Below are positions 12,111-22,777 of a DNA stretch of 64,000 nt, piece after piece. The position numbers were made by a program, and so were the translations under genes. Location of the stretch: NCBI GenBank assembly GCA_947685225.1, contig CANTUV010000051.1, forward strand, positions 8,370,001-8,434,000, given 5' to 3'. A model generated the notes under the pieces. That model was not told the DNA's origin. It did not search any database and saw nothing but the letters and a program-made list of their open reading frames with translations. Position 1 is the first letter of the stretch, and each line of letters begins with the position of its first letter. This DNA comes from Garcia nutans. Lineage: Eukaryota; Streptophyta; Magnoliopsida; Malpighiales; Euphorbiaceae.

Positions 12111-12829
12111 ATGTTAATTAACAATTGATGGGCGGTATTAAATTAGACAAAATGGTAATTGAATAACATAACTATAAACCTCTTTCGTGTAATTAAAAAA
12201 ATTAATAATATATGTAAAAATATAGATTATAGAAACCAACAAATAATGGGTAACAGGGTGATCGTTGCTTATTACCAACTTGAGCAGATATTGTAGTCAT
12301 GAAAAATAATTATTAAATTAATATATAAACAAGTCAATGTTTGTAAAGGCAACTAATGGATTCTTTTGCCAGAAACAGCCACTGAGAGAATCCACAATGA
12401 GAAGCGTCGAGTCTCTCTCTATTCAGTCCCGTTAAAAAGTCACGTAAATATTTTATGAGATTTAAATAAAAGTGAAATTTGATCTCTCAATAGTAAATGT
12501 CAAGTTCCACTTTAGTTGGTTTTATTTTTATTATTATTTTATTTATTTTTTTAATTTAATAATTAAATTTTAAATATTAATTTATTTTATGATGAAATAA
12601 TAAAATTATTTAGCCTTATGAAAATTTTATTTGATTTAATTAAGTAAATTATTTAATTAATTTATTAATTTTAATTAGGCTAATTTTTAATTATGTAAAA
12701 ATATTAGAAAATTTTAAATTATTTTATTTAAAATTAATTCTTAATAAATAAAATGATATTTTCACAAATAAATTACATAATTAAAAATAATTTATTATAA
12801 TTTTAAATATAAAATTATAAAATAAATAA
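12111..12829. other. AT-rich intergenic DNA, no gene seen
   Basis: No coding-like frame or recognisable element end. Composition drifts to almost pure A/T from about 12500. Confidence 0.5.
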
Positions 12830-13085
12830 ATAAATAAATTATTATTTTTATTAATAAATTATTATTTTTACTAAAAATAATTATTTTTATTAAAAATATA
12901 TTATTTAAAAAATTATTATAAAATTATAAAAAATATTATTTTATTAAAAATTATTATTTTTATTAATAAATTATTATTCTTATTAATAAATTATTATTTT
13001 TGCTAAAAATAATTATTTTTATTAAAACTATAACATTTAAAAAATTATTATAAAATTATAAAAAATTTATTTTATTAAAAATAAT
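12830..13085. repeat. AT-only tandem duplication, unit about 125-130 bases
   Basis: Two adjacent copies share the order TTATTAATAAATTATTATTT, CTAAAAATAATTATTTTTAT, then AAAAATTATTATAAAATTAT. Copy one covers roughly 12830-12955 and copy two 12956-13085. Nearly all bases are A or T, so some of the similarity may be compositional. Confidence 0.5.
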
Positions 13086-13461
13086 TATTTTTTATTTAAA
13101 AAATTAAAATTATATTTTTTTAAATAAAAAGCTATCATATTAGATCAGTCTCAGTACCACAAAAAGACCGAGACCAAGAGCATTTTCGCAGTGGGAATAC
13201 TCTAGGAAGCAAGCTGAAATGTCATGATCATAATTTAGAAACAATTTTTAGTATAAATTAATAACATTAATTAGCTTCGATCTGCATAGAAAAAGAAAGC
13301 CACTTAACCTTAAAAACCTAACAATTTCAATTAAAAAACCAACTTTATTGAATGGCTTTAAAATTTAATTTAATCTACCTATTAGGGTCAAATATAATAG
13401 GTATATCATATGATTAATTGAAGAGTATACTTTTGATTAAATTAATTACTTGCTGTCTTAA

Positions 13462-13625
13462 AGAGTGTTTCTTAAAACTGGAGCTTTTCAGCTTATTGTG
13501 AATAAGTGATTTTTAGATTATAATCAGATTTTAATTGCAGAAACTGTCAAAATGATCAAACTGTCCCTAAGTTTATTTATTGTATAAAAATAATTTTTTA
13601 AATGTCAATTCAAAATTTATTTTGC

Positions 13626-13670
<45 letters not shown>

Positions 13671-13961
13671 TTTATTTAAGAATAAACGTAAAAAAATTTT
13701 AATGGGAACTAAAGTGTATAGGGTGGGCAAATTTGGAATATTGAAGATTAAGTAGGGATAGTATGGTCTTTTATTTGGTCAAAACTGCTTAAAAAATAAG
13801 TGTTTAAAAAAAAAGTAGCAAAACCCAACTTTTAAAATACTGATTAAAATCATATTATAATCTACTATTTAAGTTTTCAGAAACACTTAAATAAACAACT
13901 TATAATCTAAAAACTGTTTATAATCAGTTTTGACCAGCTTTTAAGTTTTGAGAAACACCCT
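13462..13961. mobile_element. 500-bp MITE-like element with terminal inverted repeats
   Basis: The left end reads AGAGTGTTTCTTAAAACT and the reverse complement of the right end reads AGGGTGTTTCTCAAAACT, 16 of 18 identical. The inner parts are also partly complementary (a TTTTTAGATTATAA motif on both sides). CTTAA flanks both ends (13457-13461 and 13962-13966), a possible 5-bp target duplication. There is no coding capacity. A 45-base AAT microsatellite sits inside. This is a non-autonomous DNA transposon; the superfamily is uncertain. Confidence 0.7.
13626..13670. repeat. (AAT)15 microsatellite
   Basis: Fifteen uninterrupted AAT units inside the MITE-like element. Confidence 0.95.
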
Positions 13962-13966
13962 CTTAA

Positions 13967-14778
13967 TGTGACACTAATTAGCTCTAACGAAATTATGACT
14001 GTATCATCAACCTTTAACACAAACGTTCTTGCCTACCACTAAGTTCAATTTCATTTTACAACTTCTAATCTCTGTCACACTATAATATTATTTAAAGGTA
14101 ATTCAATCTTTCTAGAGGACTCAAAAACTTAAACCACTTGGGTATTAGAGAGGCCTTGTTAACTACAAAATTGGCATTTTTGATGCTCGTTTTGCAGGTT
14201 GAAGAATTTGTTTGACGGTCAAACCTAAATATCAAGAAATCCATCTCTCTCTTTGAAAATCTTTGGATCGTCACCCACTAACATCCAAAATACAAATATT
14301 TTTACTATAATAAATTTAAAAAAGTTATATATTGAATTTGAACCCTCTTATTTAAGGTGAAAATTTTTCGATAAATTTATAGAAGTTTGATCCAATATAT
14401 ATAGCAATTTAATAATGGTGATATAAAAAAAAAAATTAACCCCTTCTTACAAAAAAAAAAAAAAACCCCAATATTGTGTAGTGCCTTTAAAATTATATTA
14501 TTGTAAACTTGCCTCTTTGATGCATTTCCAATCCCGTTTACATTTTCAGAGCATAAATAACCAAAATTTAGAGAATTCAAAGAAGAAAAATGAAAGAACA
14601 AAAGATACACCTTCTTTATGTTTATGATGAGTATAATGAACAAAGTTTTGCAAAGTCAATTTCTTGAATAAACACAATTAATTAACAAAAACATCTAATT
14701 ATGTGAATGCTTACTAATCAACAAGCGACAAAAAAATTCACAGAACTCTTAAAAATTGAAGTTAATTAAGATCAAACA
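13967..14778. other. Intergenic DNA downstream of the RING-H2 gene
   Basis: AT-rich with A-tracts at 14428-14464. It must hold the 3' UTR of the minus-strand ATL gene on its right side. I see no other gene or element. Confidence 0.5.
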
Positions 14779-15936
14779 TCAAACAATAGATGTTTGTCTT
14801 TTGTAGTCTATTTCGGCTAAGGTTCTTTCACCACCCGCAAACCATTGAACTGTTCTTCGAGCTATTGGTAACCAAAGCCTCCTAATTTTGTCTTCTTTTT
14901 CACTATTACTTCTTGTCATTATTACAGATTCTTTACATTTGCTCTTCATACTTAATTCTTTGAATCTTGAACATATTGTAATCTCTGAAACTGATCTTTT
15001 CTCTGTACCATTAACAATTTTCGACGAATTCTCTTCCTTGAATGAACTTGATGAACAATCTTTTCTATCAGCCCTAAAAATCTTGGACTCATAGAGTCTC
15101 TTCCTTTCTATATTTTGGTCCATAGCTAAATAAATATTGGAAGGGGAGAACCTGTTGCTTGACATGAAACAGAGCATTTCGGAGTTTAAAGACAATAAAT
15201 CTGAAGAATTAACATCACTCCAACGATTCTTGATTATATCAGAAACAATAATTTTATGCTTGAATTTATGCAAGAATTTCTTGTTATTGTCAACTAATAA
15301 TTCTTGTTTTTTCTCTTGAAATCTTCTGCTTCCAAGTTTAAATCTTGATGAACTTTGATGTTCATCTTGTTCTCTCTCAATAAAGATTTCAAGGTTCGGA
15401 TCCTCAGTTAAATATCTCCAACTGAGGTTCTTGAGATCATTATTGGGGTCGAATTTGTACCTGCAAAGAGGACAGCTAGAGTGATTTTCTAGCCATTGAT
15501 CAATGCAATTCTTGTGAAATGCATGTTTGCATTTAGGCAATAATCGAAGAATCTCTGTTTCTTCAAATCTTGATAAACAAACTGCACATTCTAAACCTTC
15601 TTTCGAGCCTTTGAGTGAAGAAAACCTGAAGAAGGGAAGTGAATCAATTACAGCTCTGTCAATGCCAGAAAATCTTGATCTTGACTGGAAGAATCCATGA
15701 TTGGCTAATTGATCAACTTGGTTTCTGCGACAGAACTTTGCATAGGTAAGTATGAGAAATGTTACAGAAAGCATAATGGAAAATATGGCAAGGACTATTA
15801 CTAGGCTTGGACGGAGTGGCCTAAGAACACCATTAGATTCTGAAAGTGATGAGTGTTGAGCTTTGACATTGAAAAACAAGGAAAGAATTATGAGAAATCT
15901 TAAAATTTTATTCATAGGTAGTAAGGCCACAGACAC
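14779..15936 (-). CDS. ATL-family RING-H2 E3 ubiquitin ligase (ATL42/ATL43-like)
   Basis: Intronless 385-residue frame, as usual for ATL genes. Residues 1-26 look like a signal peptide ending near VKAQ. A single membrane span covers about 44-66, followed by a basic stop-transfer (FCRRN). The GLD-type box reads GID at 91-93. The RING-H2 at 117-158 has all eight ligands in order: C117, C120, C136, H138, H141, C144, C155, C158, with a Trp (W148) for E2 contact. The long C-terminal tail is Ser- and Lys-rich. ATL proteins are membrane-bound E3 ligases that pass ubiquitin to substrates, often in defence, carbon/nitrogen or sugar responses. An in-frame Met at residue 8 (15915) directly precedes the hydrophobic core and is an equally good start. 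The exact orthologue is uncertain. Confidence 0.93.
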   Translation of the reverse strand: MSVALLPMNKILRFLIILSLFFNVKAQHSSLSESNGVLRPLRPSLVIVLAIFSIMLSVTFLILTYAKFCRRNQVDQLANHGFFQSRSRFSGIDRAVIDSLPFFRFSSLKGSKEGLECAVCLSRFEETEILRLLPKCKHAFHKNCIDQWLENHSSCPLCRYKFDPNNDLKNLSWRYLTEDPNLEIFIEREQDEHQSSSRFKLGSRRFQEKKQELLVDNNKKFLHKFKHKIIVSDIIKNRWSDVNSSDLLSLNSEMLCFMSSNRFSPSNIYLAMDQNIERKRLYESKIFRADRKDCSSSSFKEENSSKIVNGTEKRSVSEITICSRFKELSMKSKCKESVIMTRSNSEKEDKIRRLWLPIARRTVQWFAGGERTLAEIDYKRQTSIV

Positions 15937-17171
15937 AAACTTAATTTGCTGTTACAATTTCTGAATTTTCATTTAAATTCACGAGATATGCTTCTTGTAA
16001 AGTGTAAACAGAATCTATGGAAATTTGGGACATAAAATTTGTACTATTTTTTTAAATTAAATTTTTTAGTGGGTTCTCCAAAGAGGAGAAAGAGCTCTTA
16101 TAGTCTTTTATGGTTTGTCTATATGTTCTTTGTCTGCCGGTTTGGTTAACAATTTTGCACTAAGGAATCTTATTTCATGTCTAATTAAATATTGAAATAA
16201 AATGAATGTATATTGACCATTGCTAATTTGGCTATGATCGTTTGTCTTTTGTTTAGATCAGTATTGTGGCCATATGGCTGACCATCGTATCAACAAGTAT
16301 GATTATAAGAAGACAAGCATCCATTTCCGCTGCTAGCGAATTAGTTTCCAGGAAGAATTTCTCTTCATCAAGGTATTTTTTGACAGAAAAATGAGATGCG
16401 AGCGAACCCTGAAAATGAATTATATTAAAAGTAACCTTTTTGTTTTATAAAATTAACTCCATTGGTTTGATAAGATAAATTTAAAAGCACTAAGTTTTTT
16501 AAAACGAAGAGTAGAATTTTTATCTTTATTTTTTCAGAAAAAAAATTGACTCTTTTGAGGTGAAAGGGAATTTCCTTAAAGCTAAATTATATTCTGCCAA
16601 AACAATATGATATTATAAAAACGGTGAATATAAAAGAAAAAGATTTTAAAAACAAAGTATAAAAACAGTGGCCAATAAACAAAGATAAAATTTATCTCCC
16701 AAATGCTTGGTTCTTGAGAATATATATAAATAATAGATACAATAATTTTGCGTGCCATCCCATTTGAGAATCACATGAAAAATCTAATACTAATTATGTA
16801 ATAATATATTTTTTGAAATCCCATATAGATAAATAGTTGCATCAATTTTGTATTCAAAGCCATATAAGAATCTCCATCAAGTTCAAATAATAAACAACAT
16901 TCAATGAAATGGGGTAAAAAGAATTTAACTGTAGTCATGGCCTATTTGGGAAACTACTTCTACAGAATCAACCCCGGATAAGTATCTTATTAGTTCATTC
17001 AATACATACTGGGAAGGAGAGAAACTACTACTCTCTATTTTATTATGCTTTACCTGATCATCCTTAAGAAATAATAGTAAAACCACAACCGCAATTGGCA
17101 GGTTGCATCCACACCATTGATATCATGCCATGTTGTCTTTGTTAAAATTTTTCACACCTGAACCTAAAAGC
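15937..17171. other. Intergenic DNA: ATL promoter side and YbeY-HAD 3' side
   Basis: On the minus strand a TATA-like ACTATAAGA lies near 16090-16100, about 155 bases upstream of the ATL start codon and a plausible core promoter. The 17000-17171 part is likely 3' UTR of the YbeY-HAD gene. Nothing else was recognised. Confidence 0.4.
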
Positions 17172-20100
17172 TCAGAATGCATACCGGTATATGGCATCCG
17201 CTACACCATCTTCATCATTGCTGGCGCCAATTATATCGGCCACAGCTTTTGTCTTTTCTGATCCATTGCTAAGAGCAATGCCTAGGGAGGCAAGCTCAAG
17301 CATCTCCATGTCATTTTCTCCATCACCAATAGCCATTATCTGAAAATTATGTGATTATAATAAATCAAGAACAAGTTCTAAACACATCTACAAGATTGAA
17401 ATCCACAGAAATACAGTGTGGTCACAGATGAAGGATTTAGTCAGATATCATATTGCCATTTTTTTTCTTTTTTCCCCACTTCATCATTTTCATAATAATA
17501 CACCTAAGGCCACTATATTATTAGACACCTCCATCCTTCTTAATACTTAGCATGAAGGTTTGTCATCACCATGTAAAAATGTACACTAGATACCTTTTCA
17601 TTTCTTGCTCATAAAGTGGTTATTTTCCAGTTGATGTCCACTGAAGCCAACAATGGTATTAAAAATTCATTTCGCAGCATGAACGACGAGGAAGTCATAA
17701 TGGCAAGATATTGCAACTCTCACGGTTTTTTTTTTCTTTTTATTATTGTTATAAGAAAAGAACAAGGGAAATATGATATACTCGCCCATACCTCCTTCCT
17801 AGTGACACCCAAATGATCAAGCAGCATCTGTACTCCACTCCCTTTTGAAGTTCCACTTGGGACAATTTCAAGCATGTCTGGGACAGCTTGGACAACATTG
17901 GCACGGCCTCCAGTTGCTTCAGACCAGTGTGGGCGCAATGAAGTTGCCACTCCCTTAGCAGTGTCTAAAAAGAGCAGCTTCTGTAAATCCAGAAGATTGG
18001 AAGAGTCAAATAAGAAGGAGAAATAACACCCATGTTATATCCATTGTAGCGAGCACATATGACGCATGCCCATAAGGCAGAACCCATGGCTCCCACAGCA
18101 AAAGAAAGTACAAGCAGTTTTCTAGGATGCATCCATACGCTGATTCCCCAAGAGTTACAATCAGGTTAAAGATCAGTATCATTGACCAAATTCAAACAGA
18201 AAGGTAATAACTCAGTTAATCCCATTAAATAAATACCACGGCTCAACTATCTTCCACACACTCAGCCTTAATTGTTTGTAATAAAATGGTAAATCATCCT
18301 CTCATCTTTGGTGTTGCATTATAATTAACTATTTGACAATATGCAGCTATCAAGCATAATATATCAGTACTGTTTCTCCTTCAATGCTTCGGAATGAACA
18401 CACGCTTATGTTTTGTGGCTATACCTGTACGTCACCAGCAGCCAGGAGATGCTCAATTGAAGGCATGATCTCAGCCTGAAAATTTCCTTTTTATTAATCA
18501 AGCACATTTATGCAAAATTTACTTAAGTAATATCAAGAGTATCGTTTTCAGATAAGTACCTTTGGTTCATGATATATGGTATGTAATGAATCAACAAGAG
18601 GGTGATCAAACAGTGTTAAACAACGGTTATTGCTGAATGCAATGAGAGGAACCTTATGCTCCCAAGAGTAGAGACATGCCTGCAATTGTAAATTACAACC
18701 CAGCTTAACTACAACAAAAAGAGTGATGATAATAATAGATTTTTCACCAGCACATTTTAACTACAACCTTGCAAAGTCAAATGAGAAGACTCTCAAAACA
18801 GATTATGGACATTGCTATGAATTATCAATAACAGCAAAGAAATTAATGAATTCTTTGGAAGGGAAGAGGGAATAAAAACAATGAACTTCTGGCTAAAATA
18901 ATCTTGAACATAGCCACTATTACACCCATTGATGATAAAGCCCGTTGCTCAATTATTATAGACGTCCTTCAATACTAAGAACTCCAGATGAAAGCATTTG
19001 GCAGAAGCTGCAATAGAATACATTTTCAAAGCCAACAATTTGGTATCTGAAACAGCCATCACAGCAGACCAAGCCCCAAAAGAGGTTGCCTCCTACAGCG
19101 CTTACAGGGTACAGGCTGTGAGTAATCTCACCAGCAACAAACTTACAAAAATGAGATGGCCACAGCACAGGCAGCACACAGCCAGGGAAGTGGAGAACCT
19201 AATCATATAGGACTAGGCATTAACTGCAACATACTATTCGCAGCAGATGATACTACAATACGTAGTTGCACGCAAATAAATGCCTAATAGGAACTTTTCA
19301 GCAACAGCCATATGCTTGTGTTTGCTTCTATTTACAAAATCACATCCACAAGAAAGGTACTAAAAAGACAACAGTGAAAGCAGTTCTATCCTTGTGTGTT
19401 TTTAAACATATATAAACATCCAGTTTTTTAACACTGCCTCTCTGAAAATGCTCAAATTATCAAATAAAATCAAAATAGCCACAGTAAAACAATTACCTCT
19501 CTGCAGACACTTTTATCTAAATTGCTTCTAAAAATTTCCCGACCTTGTCTACCGTAAACAAGCAACCCCTGAAATCAACTAAAAACAACTAATAAGATAC
19601 AATAAATGGAAATTAGGTCAACAGCTAGAGACTAAGGAGAAAGAACATTACACGCAAGCAGAAGTTTGTGAACTAGTTAGGGGCCTTTAAGCTTTGAAGT
19701 ATTTGGCAATTAGAGAAATATAAACATACATTTCATAAGAAAGAAAAATCAATTCACTGGCATGAGGAAAAGGCATATGAAAATACAAGTGAAAGTAAAA
19801 ATAGCAAATACAACATCAGAAAGAGAATAATAGGAGGGAGAATTTGTACAACAAAGTTTTAAAAGCAGTAGTATCTTAAGACAAGTCTGTTTATACATCG
19901 ATAAATCTAATAGTACAAAAATTTGCAGATTATTATTATTTTTATGGCTTTTGGGAATTTAAGATAGTTGACTGGGGCTTCAAGCCTTCCAATTGTTGCT
20001 AATCTAATCATTCAACCCAAAATGTATTGGGCCACTAGTTTTATTGTAGGACTCTTCTCCTTGGTTTAATATTAGTGGAAGAACAAAATATGTAAGATTT

Positions 20101-22565
20101 AGCTCTCCATGCATCTGAAAATCTTTTTAAAGATACACATCCGAAAAATGTGGAAATTGCAAAACCCAGTTGAGAAAAATAACTGCATAAAGATGATGAG
20201 AAACAAGTTTTCAAAAATAAAAACCTGTAAGAAAATTCCAGGAGAGAACTCTGAGACAACACCATCTTTACCAGCTAAATTTACCATCTTCAATATACTA
20301 ATTACAGCAGGACGAGCCTGCTCCAGAGTTCAAATCAACAACAATTAGAACCTTCAACAGACATATGGCATATTCAATTAAAGAGAAAAATAACCAAGTG
20401 AAGCAATCAAATGGGACCAATATAAATAATAAATACATATTTCTAGCTAAATTTTAAAGAAAAATGCAAAATTAAATTAAAAAAGTAAACTGTATGGAGA
20501 GGAAAAAAAAAGGTAAATGCTCGAGTAATAGTAAACTGGGAATGAAAGGCGGTAAGATTCTAAAGTTACTTTTCCAGTTGCTATCACCACCTTCACACCC
20601 CTTGACAAAGCTTCTTTCAAAGCTTTTACATTTCCCAATGAAATTTGACTTTTGCTGTTCAGCAATGTTCCTTGAATTCAGATAGAAGGGAAAATTAATA
20701 AGAATCTAATGGCTAAACCATGAAATATTCAAAGACGAGCAAAGTGATCTCACCATCCATATCACAAAAGATATATCTGAATTTTGGTTGGTAGAATCGA
20801 AGACTCCCTTCTTTCTTTCTGTCTTTTAACACAGTATGTGTAAGATTATCTCATCACTGATTTTTGAATTTGTGGCATATTATAGCCCCAAAATAATAAA
20901 GAATGAAAACCTTTGGATAAACAAGAATATATTGTAATTTACCATCCAAATTTTCTGTTTGAAGATTCACATTAGTTTCAGCATCATATGCACTCTGAAT
21001 TAGTCCTTTTCCTTTCCACCCAAGACTCTTTAAAAGAATTTCCTCCTCCTCCTCCATTTCAGCTTCAGCCTCTTCGCTAATCTCATGATCAAATCCTAAA
21101 AGATGCAATAACCCATGAACCTGCACATATTTCAAGAAATTAAGAGATTTGGGCTACCAGTTAATAATGCAAGAAATGGGGGAAGAAGTGTTGGAGAGTT
21201 TATGGTAAATCTTGTGGTGTCAACATATTAATTTTTATATATCGCCACCTCTTTTCTTTGTCTAATGTTGTCACACCTTTCAATAGCAAGAAAAAGCCCT
21301 ACCTCCTTCCTCATACTTCTCTCTTCACCCTAATCGTTGAAAAATCATGTCTAATTCATAACCATTGAAGCAGTGGAATTTTTTTTTTAAAAAAAAGGAC
21401 ATTTACATGGTTGCTTTCTCTTCGAAAAGAGAATTCTTCACTTTTGGGTGGGTAAAGAAGTAATGCAGGGAGGATTTTTAATGCACAAGTCAAAATGTTG
21501 TCGAGTTGATTCACTAAAATCTCATCATTAACATGATACTATCTTGATCTTGAGTGTCCACTTGTGATTCTCTCGTAAACCAATAAAAGCCGCAGGTAAC
21601 TTGTTAATCTCATGATACCCATTAGAGAGAGCACAACAAAAACCTAGCCAATAGAGCATACACAAAAGCATGTTAATGAAAGAATAAAATTCAATCCAGC
21701 CACCAACCAGGAGGATGCGTATTTCGTCCACAAGACTATGCTCTCTTTCCTCCGCTTGCCGTGCAGCAGTCTCGACAGAAATGACAATGTCACCAAACAT
21801 GAGCTGCAATTAAGTGAAAAAGAAAAAAGCGTCATCTGGAAATGCAATTTTAGATGGATCCTTCAGTCAAGAGATATACCACTTACAACTGGAACCTCAA
21901 GTTCAGGAATATGCTGTGACATAGAGAGAACATCAGTAGCATGGTCCTCGTCTCTCCACTCTTTATTAAGTTTGCGAATAAAATCGTCATTACAGAGGAG
22001 TACAGACAACTCAACACTTTCAAAACCTCCAACATCACTTATAGCCGTATCTCTCGTTTTATAAGCTGAATGTTTTAAACCATCAAACGCTAGTTTCATT
22101 GCCATTGGCACATGAAGGCGAAGCAATTCTGCAATACTCTACACAGATGATAATAATTTTGCTAAAGATTAATGTTTTATTGAAACATTATTATATAAAA
22201 TTAAGTGGTTCATGTACCAAGATTTCAGGATCATTGGGCAACTGCTCTTCAATGCAAATGCTAACATTGAGCTCCAATTCCTTCTCTTTACTCTTCGGCA
22301 CAGCCCGCCGCCTCGTTTTCCTGTATCCTCTCTGTGCCGCCCAAACCCTGCCGTTTGTTGGCCGTAGAAGCCTCCCATCGCCTTCTACGCACAAAGACTG
22401 GAACTTTTTACTTAAGGGGGAATGTTTGGATAATGAATGAGTATGGAAGCTGTTAGATATGGCAGTGAAGGATAGGGTTGAAGAAGAGTAAACGTAAGAG
22501 ACGGCAGTGGCAAAAGGAGAATTGTCGAGAGGAAAAGAGATGGCACGTGAAAACAAACGCGCCAT
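17172..22565 (-). CDS. YBEY: YbeY endoribonuclease fused to Cof-type HAD hydrolase, chloroplast type
   Basis: Twelve exons join in phase, right to left: 22565-22218, 22138-21887, 21803-21708, 21120-20943, 20810-20754, 20670-20570, 20317-20225, 19568-19497, 18679-18560, 18475-18425, 17980-17792, 17339-17172, giving 574 residues. Residues 1 to about 70 are Ser/Arg-rich, like a plastid transit peptide. The UPF0054/YbeY zinc site is HGLLHLLGFDH at 234-244. A HAD domain follows: motif I D308-x-D310-G-T, motif II T342 (VVIATGK), motif III K502 (TSKG), motif IV GDGEND at 524-529. Plant YbeY proteins have this same fusion; the YbeY half trims chloroplast rRNA, while the HAD substrate is unclear. In-frame Met codons also occur at 22628 and 22706, so the start is uncertain. 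The exon-5 acceptor (20811) is set by phase and has a poor pyrimidine tract. Introns 7-8 and 8-9 are long (656 and 817 bases). Confidence 0.92.
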
Positions 22566-22777
22566 GGAAGGTGAGGAGGCGGGTGGAGGGTGGAGAGTGC
22601 GGAGGAGAGGAGAGAGGCGAGTTAGCATACAGGCAGTTAGCGAGTTCACTTTGGCTAATAATTCAACGACCACACCACACCCCTCGCCTTCTCCGTCCAC
22701 TTCCACTCCTTTTTAACTTGCACAAGCAAGCGCAATATTATGGTTCAAAAAAAAAAAGAGGAAGCGCAATGTAAATT

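Noticed and set aside
18956..19210. Frames of ~70 codons on both strands inside the YbeY-HAD gene
   Set aside because: They lie in the 817-base intron between exons 8 and 9 and show no domain; the flanking exons join in phase without them.
22478..22774. Plus-strand frames of 98 and 69 codons over the YbeY first exon
   Set aside because: They are antisense shadows of the GC-richer transit-peptide exon.
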